NCBI RefSeq assembly: GCF_014805525.1
Contig: NZ_JACFSZ010000017.1
Coordinates: forward strand, 20,114 to 84,113
DNA from: Rhabdothermincola sediminis
Lineage (GTDB): Bacteria > Actinomycetota > Acidimicrobiia > Acidimicrobiales > Acidimicrobilacustridaceae
DNA: 64,000 nt
Reading direction: 5' to 3'
A model generated the notes under the pieces. The model saw only the letters and a program-made list of their open reading frames with translations. It made no database searches and was not told where the DNA came from. The translations under genes were made by a program, and so were the position numbers. Below are positions 27,233-36,653 of the stretch, in pieces. Numbering within the stretch: position 1 is the stretch's first letter; each line of letters begins with the position of its first letter.

Positions 27233-29428
27233 ATGAACGGGGGCCTGGCACCAGCGAGGAGGGTCGGGACGGATCATCGGCGGATCCGGTGGCGGCAGCA
27301 CGGGTCGACTGTGTTCGCGCTCTTCGCGACGTTCGCTCTCGTCGCGGCGGTGGTCGTGGCCTGGGTCGACGACGCCATCTTCAATGGCGACGAATTCGCT
27401 CGCCGCACGACCGCCATGCTCGAGTCGAGAACGGTCCGCCACGCCCTGGCGGAGGAGATCACCGACGAGCTGATCGAGGCATCGTCGGTGCTCGTCGAGT
27501 TCCGCTCCGTGCTCGTGACCGTGATCGAAGAGGTCACCGCGACGGACGGCTTCCGCGAGATCCTGTTCGACGCCCTGCGCGAGGCCCATCGCATCGTGTT
27601 CACCGAGGGCGGGCAGGACTTCTTCCTCAACTTGAGCAACTCGCTCGAGGTGGTCACCTCGACGCTCGAGATCATCAACCCCGAGGTGGCCGAACGCCTC
27701 CCGCAGAGCACCCAGTCGATCATCGTCGACGTTTCCGACCAGCTCAGAGCTCTCGGGCTGTGGCAGCTCGAACCGGCTCTCCCTCGGGACACCGCGGCGC
27801 TCCTGCTGATCGCGATCGGCGCGCTGGCAGGCACGGTCGCGCTCGACCCGCACCGGGCTCGCGGGTTCGTGAAGGCGGGGTTCGCGGTGGTCGGTGCGGG
27901 CATCGTGGTCGTGGGCATCACCACGCTCGTGCCGATCGCGGCCGGCGACGCCTTCCGCAACCCGGACCTGTCCCAGGCGGTCGAGGACGGCTCGGCGGCA
28001 TTCATGGGCGATCTCCACACCTTCGGCTTCTGGCTCGCAGGCTTCGGTGCCGTGGCCATCGCCCTCGCCGCTGCGGTGGCGCCCCAGGGCCAGCCGGTCG
28101 ATCCCGTGGAGCTGGCCCGGTGGGCTTGGGCCCGGGTCTCCGCCCAACAACAGGCCAGCCCCGGCCTCGAGGTTGCGAAAGGCCTGGCCATCATCGTCGC
28201 GGGCCTCCTGGTGGTCGGGCTGCGTGACGCGCTGGTGCCGATGCTGTTGAGCCTCACCGGCGCCTACCTCGTGTACCGAGGGCTGTTCCGCGTGCTCCAG
28301 ATCACCGGCGCGCGCAGCCGCGCCGACGCCCGGGCCCGCTTCGCGCCCACCGCCGGGCAACGCAAGCTGCTCCGGCAGGGCACGGTCCTCGTCGGGGCGA
28401 CGGCCATCGTCATCGGCGTGCTGGGGGCGGGGCTCTACGTGTCGTCCGAGCGGGCACGGGCCCAAGCGCGGGCGTCCACGGAGCTGCGATGCAACGGGTC
28501 GACCGAGCTGTGTGATCGACGTATCGACCAGGTCGCCTTCGCCGGCGCCCACAACGCCATGTCGGCCGCGTCCGATCCCGGTTGGTTGTTCGCCGAGAAC
28601 CTGTTCGGGATCCCCCAACAACTCGAGTACGGGATCCGAGCGTTCCTGATCAAGACCCACTACGGGGTGCCGACCGGGGTCAAGGTGGGCGGCGCGGAGA
28701 TCGTGGTCACGGACAAGGCGGCCGAGACCGCGGCCCGGCCCCGAGCCTCGGAGGAGGAGATCTCACCCGCAGCGGCCGCGAAGGCCCGTGAGATCGCGGC
28801 CAACGCCCAGGTGCCGAACGTGGGCAAGCAGGTGTACCTCTGCCACGTCTACTGCGAGCTGGGGGCCACGAAGTTCAGTGACGTGCTGGCCTCGATCAAG
28901 CGATTCCTCGCTCGCAACCCCCACGAGGTGATCATCCTCTTCGCCGGCGACTACATCACCACCGAGGACACACAGGCGTCCTTCCAGCAGGCGGGACTGC
29001 TCGACCGGCTCTGGCAGTACGACCCCGACCAGCCGCTGCCGACGCTCCGGCAGCTGATCGAGTCCAAGCAGAACATCCTCCTCTTCGAGGAGAACTCCGG
29101 CCCGCCCCCACCATGGAACGTCCAGGGCTACGGCCTCTGGCAGGACACCCCCTACACGTTCGCCGACCCGAGCCAGTTCAGCTGCGCGCCCAACCGGGGC
29201 CCGGCGAACGCACCGCTGTTCCAGATCAACCACTGGATCACCAACACCAAACCGCCATCGGTCGAGCAGGCACGGGAGGTCAACTCCTACGACGTGCTGA
29301 TGGCCCGGGTCCAGCAGTGCCGGGCAGAGCGCAACCTGTTCCCGAACATCGTCGGGGTGAACTTCTACGACCAGGGAGACCTGCTCCGGGTCGTCGACGA
29401 GCTCAACAGGGTCGACTCAGACAGCTGA
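27233..29428 (+). CDS. Multi-pass membrane protein with C-terminal phosphatidylinositol-PLC-like phosphodiesterase domain
   Basis: A 731-residue protein. About six hydrophobic segments occur in the first 405 residues (near 27-44, 186-204, 214-235, 265-283, 312-350, 384-403), with a 140-residue loop after the first. From about 425 the sequence reads as a PLC X-domain-type barrel: GAHNAMS (His440), IRAFLIKTHYG, CHVYCELG (His538), then NPHEVIILFAGDY. Paired histidines are the general acid/base of bacterial PI-PLC. The topology would place the enzyme domain on the outer face. ATG 27233 follows GAGGGGAG. Substrate may be a glycerophosphodiester or PI lipid; inositol synthase is encoded elsewhere in the window. 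Confidence 0.75.
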   Translation: MNGGLAPARRVGTDHRRIRWRQHGSTVFALFATFALVAAVVVAWVDDAIFNGDEFARRTTAMLESRTVRHALAEEITDELIEASSVLVEFRSVLVTVIEEVTATDGFREILFDALREAHRIVFTEGGQDFFLNLSNSLEVVTSTLEIINPEVAERLPQSTQSIIVDVSDQLRALGLWQLEPALPRDTAALLLIAIGALAGTVALDPHRARGFVKAGFAVVGAGIVVVGITTLVPIAAGDAFRNPDLSQAVEDGSAAFMGDLHTFGFWLAGFGAVAIALAAAVAPQGQPVDPVELARWAWARVSAQQQASPGLEVAKGLAIIVAGLLVVGLRDALVPMLLSLTGAYLVYRGLFRVLQITGARSRADARARFAPTAGQRKLLRQGTVLVGATAIVIGVLGAGLYVSSERARAQARASTELRCNGSTELCDRRIDQVAFAGAHNAMSAASDPGWLFAENLFGIPQQLEYGIRAFLIKTHYGVPTGVKVGGAEIVVTDKAAETAARPRASEEEISPAAAAKAREIAANAQVPNVGKQVYLCHVYCELGATKFSDVLASIKRFLARNPHEVIILFAGDYITTEDTQASFQQAGLLDRLWQYDPDQPLPTLRQLIESKQNILLFEENSGPPPPWNVQGYGLWQDTPYTFADPSQFSCAPNRGPANAPLFQINHWITNTKPPSVEQAREVNSYDVLMARVQQCRAERNLFPNIVGVNFYDQGDLLRVVDELNRVDSDS

Positions 29429-29538
29429 GCCTGCCGCCACCGCCGCGGCGCTCCAGCCCTGACAAGGGGCTTGCTCCCGGGCTCTCGACGGTCGAAGGTG
29501 GGTAGCGGTCGTCTCCCCCGCCCGTGAAGGAGGTCCCC

Positions 29539-30303
29539 ATGGATGCAGCCACGACGAGCCAGAGCACGGTCATCCGCCTCGTCGGCGGGCCCCGTGGGGT
29601 GGACGGGTGCCTACTCGACCTGGCGATGAGCCCCCAGGACCGGGCCGACCTCGACGGTGAGCGCTTCGTGCGGGCCCTCTGCGGCTCGACCGTGACACCG
29701 CTGGCTGCCCTGCAGCGGCGATGCACCGACCGGCGCACCGCCGAGCAGCTCGCCGCCAGCTGGCGCGCGGTGGTGTTCCACGCCGCTGGCCGGCCCCGGC
29801 GCCATCGCCCCCGCCCCTTCCGCTACCAGGGCACCTACTCGCTCGAAGCCCTGCGCGACGAGAACGGCCGCTGGGGTCTCGCGGTGGCGGCGCGGCTCAA
29901 CGGCGCGCCTGCCCCTGCCCCTCCGACCTCGGCCAGCACCTGGGCCGAGTTGGAATCCCTGGTCGACGAGGCAGCGGCGCGATTCGCCGCGGTCGCCAAC
30001 CTGCTGCCCGACGGGCCGCTGGCCGAGCGCGCCCGGTCGATACGCAAGGCGGTGGGGACCTGCGTGAGTGACGCGGCGCGCCTGTGCGCGGTCGGCTCCG
30101 TCATCGCGCCCGACCCGGAGACCAGCGAACCACACGAGCAGGTCCGTGCGCTCATGGCCCGGGTGGAGGCACTCACCGGCACCATCGAGGTGGCGACCGC
30201 GCACCTGGTCGGCCTGCACCTCGAAGTGGGGGAAGCCGCCGATCCGGTGATCCCGTCCGCGTCGCTAGCGCAGGCGTGGTCCGAGATCGGCCATCCCGTC
30301 TGA
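29539..30303 (+). CDS. Hypothetical protein
   Basis: A 254-residue soluble protein I do not recognise. The ATG at 29539 is set by GAAGGAGG with a 5 nt spacer; a GTG at 29524 lies inside that ribosome-binding region. The N-terminal 110 residues are Arg-rich (ending RYQGTYSLEALRDENGRWGLAVAARL), and the C-terminal half is Ala-rich helical (LVDEAAARFAAVANLL). No signal peptide, membrane segment or metal motif is visible. It lies between the PLC-fusion and RNase Z genes, 110 bp after the former. Confidence 0.65.
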   Translation: MDAATTSQSTVIRLVGGPRGVDGCLLDLAMSPQDRADLDGERFVRALCGSTVTPLAALQRRCTDRRTAEQLAASWRAVVFHAAGRPRRHRPRPFRYQGTYSLEALRDENGRWGLAVAARLNGAPAPAPPTSASTWAELESLVDEAAARFAAVANLLPDGPLAERARSIRKAVGTCVSDAARLCAVGSVIAPDPETSEPHEQVRALMARVEALTGTIEVATAHLVGLHLEVGEAADPVIPSASLAQAWSEIGHPV

Positions 30304-30366
30304 TCACCCGGCGCAGTCGGGTCCACCGAACACCCCTGCGACGCACGGTCGGCCAGACTCACACGG

Positions 30367-31284
30367 ATGAGCGGACGTGACCTGGTCGTGCTCGGGACCG
30401 CCAGCCAGGTGCCGACCCGATCGCGCAACCACAACGGGTACCTCCTGCGGTGGGACCGCGAGGCCATCCTCTTCGACCCCGGTGAGGGAACCCAGCGCCA
30501 GCTCACCTTCGCCGGCGTGTCCGCCGGCCGCATCAACCGGATCTGCCTCACACACCTGCACGGCGACCACTGCCTCGGGCTGCCCGGGATCCTGCAGAGA
30601 CTGGCCCTCGATGCGAGCGCGGATGAGATCCCGATCCACTTCCCCGCCAGCGGCGCACCCTACGTGGAGCGACTCTGCGACGCGAGCATCGGCCGCCGCC
30701 AGGCCGTGCGCCTCGATCCCGTGCCCGTGACCGGCGGCCTGGTCGAGGAGGGACCGCCACTGCGCATCACCGCCCTGCCCCTCGACCATCGGGTCGACAC
30801 GCTCGGGTGGCGACTCGAAGAGCCGGCGAGCAGGCACTTCCTGCGATCCGAACTGGAGGCGCTGGGCCTCGCCGGTCCGGCCGTCGGTGAGCTGGAACGG
30901 CGGGGATGGGTCGAGCACGGTGGGCGCCGGATCAACGTGGAGGACGTGAGCGAGATCCGCCGCGGCATGGCCGTGGCGGTGGTCATGGACACCCGGGCCT
31001 GCGACAACGCGGTGGCGCTGGCGGAGCGCGCCGACCTGCTGCTGTGCGAGGCGACCTTCCTCGAGTCGGAGGTGGACCTGGCGGTCGGGTACGGGCACCT
31101 CACGGCCCGAGAGGCCGCCACGATCGCCCGCGAGGCAGGGGTCGGTCAGCTCGTGCTCACCCACCTCTCCTCGCGATACCCGAGCGCGGAGGGCCACCTG
31201 CGGGAAGCAGCCGAGGTCTTCCCGGATGTCGTGGTGGCGGAGGACCTCACGATCATCGACATCGCTCGGGCGCCCGAGGGCTGA
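30367..31284 (+). CDS. rnz: Ribonuclease Z (metallo-beta-lactamase fold)
   Basis: A 305-residue MBL-fold nuclease expected to cleave tRNA precursors at the 3' end. The metal motif is THLHGDHCLGLPG (His63, His65, Asp67, His68), followed by LDHRVDT, VMDTRACDNA with the bridging Asp, and LTHLSSRY with the final His-Ser-Ser-Arg block typical of RNase Z. The substrate-clamping exosite arm is short. ATG 30367 follows CAGACT (30354-30359) by 7 nt with no ribosome-binding site, consistent with a leaderless mRNA. Convergent with the SRPBCC gene. Confidence 0.88.
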   Translation: MSGRDLVVLGTASQVPTRSRNHNGYLLRWDREAILFDPGEGTQRQLTFAGVSAGRINRICLTHLHGDHCLGLPGILQRLALDASADEIPIHFPASGAPYVERLCDASIGRRQAVRLDPVPVTGGLVEEGPPLRITALPLDHRVDTLGWRLEEPASRHFLRSELEALGLAGPAVGELERRGWVEHGGRRINVEDVSEIRRGMAVAVVMDTRACDNAVALAERADLLLCEATFLESEVDLAVGYGHLTAREAATIAREAGVGQLVLTHLSSRYPSAEGHLREAAEVFPDVVVAEDLTIIDIARAPEG

Positions 31285-31302
31285 GCCTGTGGTGCCGGGC
31301 CG

Positions 31303-31698
31303 TCAGCCGGACGTGCCTTCGAGGTGGTCCTTCACGGCGCGGGTCGCGCTCTCGTAGACCGGGGCGAGCAGGGCCACCACGTCGTCGGGACGGACGTCGC
31401 AGGCGTAGACCAGCAGCGACCCGTCGCCGTCCTCGAGCACGTCGACGGTGGCCAGGTGGTGCTCGGGCACCATCGGCCCCCCGACGATCGTGTACTGGAA
31501 GCGGCGCAGGTCGGGGTCGGACAGGACGACCCGCTCCTCGATCTCGATGCCCATCGTCGACACGGTGCGCACCTCACCGTCGAACGTGCAGGCGTCGACG
31601 CCCGGGAACCACGCTTCGAGGCCGCCGGCGTCGGACACCAGGGCCCAGACCTCGTCAGGTGAGCGGTCGATGCGGGCGTGATAGCGGATGGAAGCCAT
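31303..31698 (-). CDS. SRPBCC (START/Bet v1-like) family protein
   Basis: A 131-residue small-ligand-binding protein with the SRPBCC start pattern (RYHARIDRSPDEVWALVSDAGG) and the strand-rich middle followed by a long C-terminal helix (YESATRAVKDHLE). These proteins bind hydrophobic ligands or act as cyclases/aromatases; here no partner defines the role. ATG 31698 is set by GAGAGGA 8 nt upstream. It lies 74 bp downstream of the pirin gene on the same strand. Its stop is convergent with RNase Z, with a short GGCTGA/TCAGCC repeat across both stop codons. Confidence 0.85.
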   Translation of the reverse strand: MASIRYHARIDRSPDEVWALVSDAGGLEAWFPGVDACTFDGEVRTVSTMGIEIEERVVLSDPDLRRFQYTIVGGPMVPEHHLATVDVLEDGDGSLLVYACDVRPDDVVALLAPVYESATRAVKDHLEGTSG

Positions 31699-31772
31699 GT
31701 CGAAGTCCTCTCGCCGGATGCGGGCCGGCGGCACTGTAGATCGCCTGGTGACGGGCCCGCGATCGTGGGCGC

Positions 31773-32789
31773 TCAGACAGGGGCCCGCTCCACCCGACCG
31801 TCGGGGTACCGGGCGAAGCGGGTCTCGTCCCGGCCGTGCACCGGATCGTCGGTGGGCCACGGCCACCCGCCGAAGCCCGTGCGCCGGTAGTCCTCCAGCG
31901 CCTGCTGCACCCCGGCCCGGTCGTTCATCACGAACGGCCCGTACTGCGCCACCGGTTCCCGGATCGGTCGGCCCTGCAGCACGAGCACCTCCGCCCCGCT
32001 GGGCGCGGCGAGCTCGACGGAGACGTCGGGCTGGACGACCGCACCGGTGGCAGGCTCGACCGCCTCCCCCGCCACCACGAGCGGACCCCCGTCGAACAGG
32101 TACAGGGTGCGGATCGTGCCAGCGGACGCTGCCGGGGGCAGGTCGATACGAGCGCCGGGTTCGAGGCGTACGTGCCAGATGGCCACGTCGCCCTCGGGCC
32201 TGGCGGCCCATGAGCGAGGGGGAGGCGGCGGGGGCTGCAGGCCGTGCAACGCGCCGGCGATCACGGTGATCGCCGCCCGGCGCCCGGCTTCCTCCACCAC
32301 GTGGCGGGGGATGTCTTGATCCCACAGCATCGCGAAGTACGGCTCGGCCATCTTGTCCGCGGCGGGCAGGTTCAGCCAGATCTGGAACAACTCGAGGGTG
32401 TTGGGCCCCTCGCGGTCCAGCAGGGGGAACATCTCGGCGTGCACCAGCCCGGAGCCGGCGGTGATCCACTGCACGTCACCGCGGCCGAACCGGGCCGCAG
32501 CCCCGAGCGAGTCGGCGTGGTCGATCACGCCACGGCGGACGTAGGTGACGGTCTCGAAGCCCCGGTGCGGATGGCCGGGGAATCCCGGGACGACGGTGCC
32601 GTGGTACATCCGCCAGCCGTCGATGCCCGCGAAGTCCATACCGAGCTCACGACCGTGCAGCGACGCTGCGGGGCCCATCTGCTCGTTCCCCGCGGGGTAC
32701 TCGTCGAGGTGATGGACGCAGAACAGGAACGGGTCGAAGGTCGGCCACTGGAAACCGAGGGAAAACGCGTCGCGCAGCACGCCAGCCAT
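31773..32789 (-). CDS. Pirin family protein
   Basis: A 338-residue bicupin of the pirin family, whose bacterial members show quercetinase activity or act as redox-sensitive regulators. The N-terminal cupin has the iron motif GHPHRGFETVTYV, followed by GDVQWITAGSGLVHAEM, which supplies the remaining His and Glu ligands. The C-terminal cupin lacks ligands, as usual. The N-terminal FDPFLFCVHHLDEYPAG is also conserved. ATG 32789 follows TAGCCT (32797-32802) by 7 nt. Divergent from the sulfatase with 57 bp between start codons. Confidence 0.92.
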   Translation of the reverse strand: MAGVLRDAFSLGFQWPTFDPFLFCVHHLDEYPAGNEQMGPAASLHGRELGMDFAGIDGWRMYHGTVVPGFPGHPHRGFETVTYVRRGVIDHADSLGAAARFGRGDVQWITAGSGLVHAEMFPLLDREGPNTLELFQIWLNLPAADKMAEPYFAMLWDQDIPRHVVEEAGRRAAITVIAGALHGLQPPPPPPRSWAARPEGDVAIWHVRLEPGARIDLPPAASAGTIRTLYLFDGGPLVVAGEAVEPATGAVVQPDVSVELAAPSGAEVLVLQGRPIREPVAQYGPFVMNDRAGVQQALEDYRRTGFGGWPWPTDDPVHGRDETRFARYPDGRVERAPV

Positions 32790-32796
32790 CCCCGCC

Positions 32797-32840
32797 AGGC
32801 TACGGGGGGAGCCGCGTGAACGGCCGGTATCCGCGAGACT
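32797..32840. promoter_or_regulatory. Divergent leaderless promoters for pirin and sulfatase
   Basis: TAGCCT (minus strand, 32797-32802) stands 7 nt from the pirin ATG. GAGACT (plus strand, 32835-32840) stands 6 nt from the sulfatase ATG. The two genes share a 57 bp region, so one regulator could control both. Confidence 0.5.
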
Positions 32841-32846
32841 CCGGCC

Positions 32847-35144
32847 ATGACGAGCTTCGAAGGTGTGATCGGTCCGAGCTGGCGGGAGTCCACGCCCTGG
32901 TGGGCACCAGAGGTCCGAGCGCCAGCGGGCGCGCCGAACGTACTGCTGGTGGTGCTCGACGACGTGGGCTTCGCCCAGCTCGGCTGCTACGGCTCGGACA
33001 TCGCCACCCCGGTCATGGATCGCCTCGCCGCCGAGGGCGTGCGGCTGGCCAACTTCCACACCACCTCGCTCTGCTCACCGACCCGGGCCTGCCTGCTGAC
33101 CGGACGCAACCACCACACGGTGGGCATGGGCCGCATCGCGGATCTCGCCATCGGATTCCCGGGCCACAACGGGATGATCGGTCGCGAGCATGGCTTCGCC
33201 TCCGAGATCCTCGCCGCCAACGGGTACCTGCCGATCGCCGTCGGCAAGTGGCACCTCACCCCCGAGGACCAGACCCACATGGCGGCCGACCGCAGTAGCT
33301 GGCCGGTCGGTCGAGGCTTCCAGCGTTGGTACGGCTTCCACGGAGGCGAGACCCACCAATTCGTGCCCACCCTCTTCGAGGACAATCACTGGGTGCCGCC
33401 ACCGGCCGGGCCCGGGGACGGCTATCACCTGAGCGAGGACCTCGCCGACCGCACGATCTCGTACCTGGCGGAGCTGCGGGCGGTGGACGCCGACTCCCCG
33501 TTCTTCGCCTACCTCGCCTTCGGCGCCTGCCACTCACCCCACCATGCCCCTCCGGAGTGGATCGAGCGCTACGCCGGCCACTTCGACGGCGGCTGGGACC
33601 GCTGGCGGGAGACCACCTTCGCCCGGCAGCTCGAGCTCGGGGTGATGCCGCCCGGCACCGAGCTCTCCCCGCGCCCGCCGTGGGTGCCCGCCTGGGACGA
33701 GCTCGACCCCGAGGACCAGCGGGTCGCCGCGCGGTTCATGGAGTGCTTCGCCGGCTTCCTCAGCCACGCCGACGCGCAGATCGGTCGGGTGATCCAGTTC
33801 ATCGAGCAGGGGCTCGGTGAGCTCGAGAACACGATGGTGATCGTCGTGTCCGACAACGGCGCGTCCTCCGAGGGAGGCCGGAACGGTTCGATCAACGATG
33901 CCCGCACCTGGAACGGCATCCCGGCGGGCCGCAAAGAGCTGCGGGCCCGGCTGGAGGAGATCGGAACCGCCAGCACGCACAACAACTATCCGTGGGGCTG
34001 GACCATGGCCGGCAACACGCCTTTCCGCCGCTGGAAGCGGGAGGTCCACGAGGGCGGCATCGCCGATCCGTGCATCGTGTGCTGGCCCGGGGGCCTCGAC
34101 GCCGAGCCGTCGGCGGTGCGCCACCAGTACGCGCACGCCATCGACGTGCTCCCCACCATCCTCGACGCGATCGGCGTTGACGCTCCGGAGGCTCTCGGTG
34201 GGGTCCCACAGTCGCCGATCGAAGGCCGGAGTTTCCTGCCGGTGCTGCGGGACGGCCAGGCCCCACCGACGCGGACCACGCAGTACTACGAGATGCTCGG
34301 CAGCCGGGCCATCTACCACGACGGTTGGAAGGCAGTGACGTTCAAGCCGCTGGGGGGCCTCTACGACGACGGGCTGGACCCCGACGCGCCCTTCGACGAC
34401 GACCGCTGGGAGCTGTACCACGTGGCGGTCGACCCGGCGGAGGTGCACGACCTGGCCGAGACGGAGCCCGACCAGCTGGCGGATCTGGTGGAGCGATGGT
34501 GGGCCGAGGCCGAGGCCCACCAGGTGCTGCCGCTCGACAACCGGCCGCTGGCCGCCCTGGAGGCACCCAGGCCCAGCCGTATCCGGGAGCGGCAGCGCTA
34601 CGTCTACTTCCCGCACACCGCGCCGGTGCCCGAAGCGGTGTCGGTGCAGGTCCGCAACCGCAACCACGTGATGGCGGTGGAGGTGACCGTAGAGCCCGGG
34701 CGTGACCCCAGCGGGGTGCTGCTGGCCCAGGGGTCGGTGCTCGGAGGGTGGACGCTCTACCTGCTCGGCGGCGTGCTGCGCTACGAGCACAACGTGGCCG
34801 GCGCACAACGCCACCGGGTGCTCGGCGAGCATCCCCCTCTCCCGCCCGGCCGGCACCGACTGGGGTTCGAGTACACCAAGACCGCCGAGTTCGCGGGCAT
34901 CGGCCGGCTCTACGTCGACGACCGGCTCGCCGGTGAGGGCGAGCTGCCGTTCACCACCCCGGCCCGGTTCTCGATCGCCGGCTCGGGGCTCACCTGCGGC
35001 TACGAGGTCGGCCCTGCGGTCTCGCTGGACTACGAAGCTCCGTTCCGGTTCACCGGCACCATCCACCGGGCGGTGATCGACGTGGGAGGCGACCCCTACC
35101 GGGACCTGCGGGCCGAGCTGGCCGCCATCCTCTCGTCCCAGTGA
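32847..35144 (+). CDS. Type I sulfatase (arylsulfatase)
   Basis: A 765-residue alkaline-phosphatase-superfamily sulfatase. The modification motif CSPTRACLLTGR puts the formylglycine-forming Cys at residue 76. Metal ligands are seen in LLVVLDDVG and VVSDNGASSEGG, and GKWHLTPED gives the conserved Lys-His. The C-terminal 200 residues form a beta-rich extension found in the long actinobacterial arylsulfatases. No signal peptide, so it is probably cytoplasmic. It needs a formylglycine-generating enzyme, which is not encoded in the window. The substrate would be an aryl or alkyl sulfate ester. Confidence 0.95.
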   Translation: MTSFEGVIGPSWRESTPWWAPEVRAPAGAPNVLLVVLDDVGFAQLGCYGSDIATPVMDRLAAEGVRLANFHTTSLCSPTRACLLTGRNHHTVGMGRIADLAIGFPGHNGMIGREHGFASEILAANGYLPIAVGKWHLTPEDQTHMAADRSSWPVGRGFQRWYGFHGGETHQFVPTLFEDNHWVPPPAGPGDGYHLSEDLADRTISYLAELRAVDADSPFFAYLAFGACHSPHHAPPEWIERYAGHFDGGWDRWRETTFARQLELGVMPPGTELSPRPPWVPAWDELDPEDQRVAARFMECFAGFLSHADAQIGRVIQFIEQGLGELENTMVIVVSDNGASSEGGRNGSINDARTWNGIPAGRKELRARLEEIGTASTHNNYPWGWTMAGNTPFRRWKREVHEGGIADPCIVCWPGGLDAEPSAVRHQYAHAIDVLPTILDAIGVDAPEALGGVPQSPIEGRSFLPVLRDGQAPPTRTTQYYEMLGSRAIYHDGWKAVTFKPLGGLYDDGLDPDAPFDDDRWELYHVAVDPAEVHDLAETEPDQLADLVERWWAEAEAHQVLPLDNRPLAALEAPRPSRIRERQRYVYFPHTAPVPEAVSVQVRNRNHVMAVEVTVEPGRDPSGVLLAQGSVLGGWTLYLLGGVLRYEHNVAGAQRHRVLGEHPPLPPGRHRLGFEYTKTAEFAGIGRLYVDDRLAGEGELPFTTPARFSIAGSGLTCGYEVGPAVSLDYEAPFRFTGTIHRAVIDVGGDPYRDLRAELAAILSSQ

Positions 35145-35161
35145 ACTGAGAGCTCGGAGGC

Positions 35162-36382
35162 TCAGCGCGCCCGCAGCTCGAAGACCACCGGGAGCTCAGT
35201 GGACCAGCCGCGCACCGCTGGCGATGCCAGCAACTCCGGTTCGACCCGGGGTGGACCGAACCGCTCGACCAGGGCACGCAGCGCCTCCTGGAGCTCGACC
35301 CGGGCCAGGCCGGCACCGAGGCAGAAGTGGGCGCCCCAACCGAAGGTGACGTGATCCGAGGCGTTGGACCGGCAGATGTCAAAGCGCCACGGCTCGGTGA
35401 ACTGGGCGGGGTCGTGGTTGGCGGTGACGAAGGAGACCATGAGCCGGTCGCCGGGCGCCAGCTCCAGCTCGCGGTGGCTCGCCGGCTCGATCACCAGCCT
35501 GGAGAGACCCGGCACGATCGGCCGGTGGCGCAGCACCTCCTCGACCGCCGCCGGGATGAGCGCCTGGTCGCGCCCCACGCGCTCCCACAGCTGCGGGTAC
35601 TCGGCGAACGCAAGGATCAGCTCCACGAGCTGCTGCTTGGTGGTCTCCGATCCGGCGAACACGAAGCCGGTGATCACCGCGATGACGTCGGTGTCGCCGA
35701 GCCGGTCACCGTCGAGGTCCACCTCCAGCAGGTGGGTGACGAGATCGTCGGCCGGCGCGCGCCGGCGCTGCTCGATGAGCGCCCGGGCGTAGTCGCGCAT
35801 CGCCGCCGCGGTCTCCTCCACCGCCGCGAGGTCCTCGGGCGCCAGGGGGGGCATGAACGCCCGGGCGATGACGGTCGCCCATCGGGCCAGCCGGCCGGCG
35901 TCCTCGACGGGTAGACCGAACAGCACCGCGAACACCTCCGGTGGCAGGGGTGCGGCGAAGGACCCCACGAACTCGCACTCGCCTCCTTTCTCGGCGATAT
36001 CGCCGGCGAGACGGTCGGCGGTCGCTGCGGCGACCGGGCGGAGACGCTCCACCTGCCGTGGGGTGAACGCGGCGGACAACAAGGCCCGGAACCGGCGGTG
36101 CTCCTCGCCGTCGCGGCCGAACAGTGGGGTGAACTGGGCGGCGGTCTCCGGCGAGACGCCACCGGCCACCATGTCCTCCACGAACGACCGGGCTGACAGG
36201 CGCCGGTCGCGCAGTACCTCGCGCACCCCGTCCATGCTCAGCACGAACGGCACCGGTTGGCCGTGCGCGTCGGCCCCCTTCGCGTACCAGTACGACTCGG
36301 CGAGCCGCCGCAGCTCGTCCTCGGGGTCCGCGAGGTACGCGTCCACGTCCAGCGTCGCCGGCGTCGGGTCATCGGCGTGCAC
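35162..36382 (-). CDS. Cytochrome P450
   Basis: A 406-residue soluble P450. The heme loop FGWGAHFCLG places the Cys at 354; the I-helix reads FVFAGSETTKQQ, with Ser-Glu-Thr in place of the commoner Asp-Thr; the ExxR is in EEVLRHRP. GTG 36382 is preferred over the in-frame GTG 36391 because TACGGT (36390-36395) lies 7 nt upstream of it and overlaps the other. No ferredoxin or regulator is adjacent. Convergent with the sulfatase, 17 bp between stops. Substrate unknown. Confidence 0.92.
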   Translation of the reverse strand: MHADDPTPATLDVDAYLADPEDELRRLAESYWYAKGADAHGQPVPFVLSMDGVREVLRDRRLSARSFVEDMVAGGVSPETAAQFTPLFGRDGEEHRRFRALLSAAFTPRQVERLRPVAAATADRLAGDIAEKGGECEFVGSFAAPLPPEVFAVLFGLPVEDAGRLARWATVIARAFMPPLAPEDLAAVEETAAAMRDYARALIEQRRRAPADDLVTHLLEVDLDGDRLGDTDVIAVITGFVFAGSETTKQQLVELILAFAEYPQLWERVGRDQALIPAAVEEVLRHRPIVPGLSRLVIEPASHRELELAPGDRLMVSFVTANHDPAQFTEPWRFDICRSNASDHVTFGWGAHFCLGAGLARVELQEALRALVERFGPPRVEPELLASPAVRGWSTELPVVFELRAR

Positions 36383-36546
36383 CGGCGACACCGTAGCGAT
36401 CGGTGGTCACTCCCGCGTCACGGCGGGCGGCCACACCGCTGAGGAATGCCGAGACGAACACCGAGACCGAGGATCGATCGAGTGCAGCAGGTCCTCGGGA
36501 CCCGGCCCCGATCCTTCCTCCTCGAGGGTGTCCGCAGCCTCTCCGG

Positions 36547-36567
36547 GTCCGGGTGATCCATCCGGAC
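36547..36567. repeat. Inverted repeat in the P450/cyclase divergent region
   Basis: GTCCGG and CCGGAC (6 bp arms, 9 nt apart) lie in the roughly 270 bp between the P450 start (36382) and the GGDEF gene start (36654). It may be an operator or a chance GC-rich repeat. Nothing else is evident in this gap. Confidence 0.3.
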
Positions 36568-36653
36568 ACCCGCTCCGCTGGGGAGCACATCGCTCAGCGC
36601 GACTGCCATGATCGGCGGTCGCATCACCCCGGATCTGGGGTAGGAAGCCGGCG

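Noticed and set aside
27092..28660. Minus-strand open frame of about 522 residues opposite the PLC-fusion gene
   Set aside because: Composition of a shadow frame (Asp/Gly/Arg/His-rich), and no domain seen.
33534..35066. Minus-strand open frame of about 510 residues opposite the arylsulfatase
   Set aside because: Opposite a sulfatase with an intact CxPxR motif; no domain in the antisense frame.
35146..35165. Terminator between the convergent sulfatase and P450 genes
   Set aside because: Only CTGAG/CTCAG (5 bp arms, 10 nt loop) is present; too weak to list as a feature.
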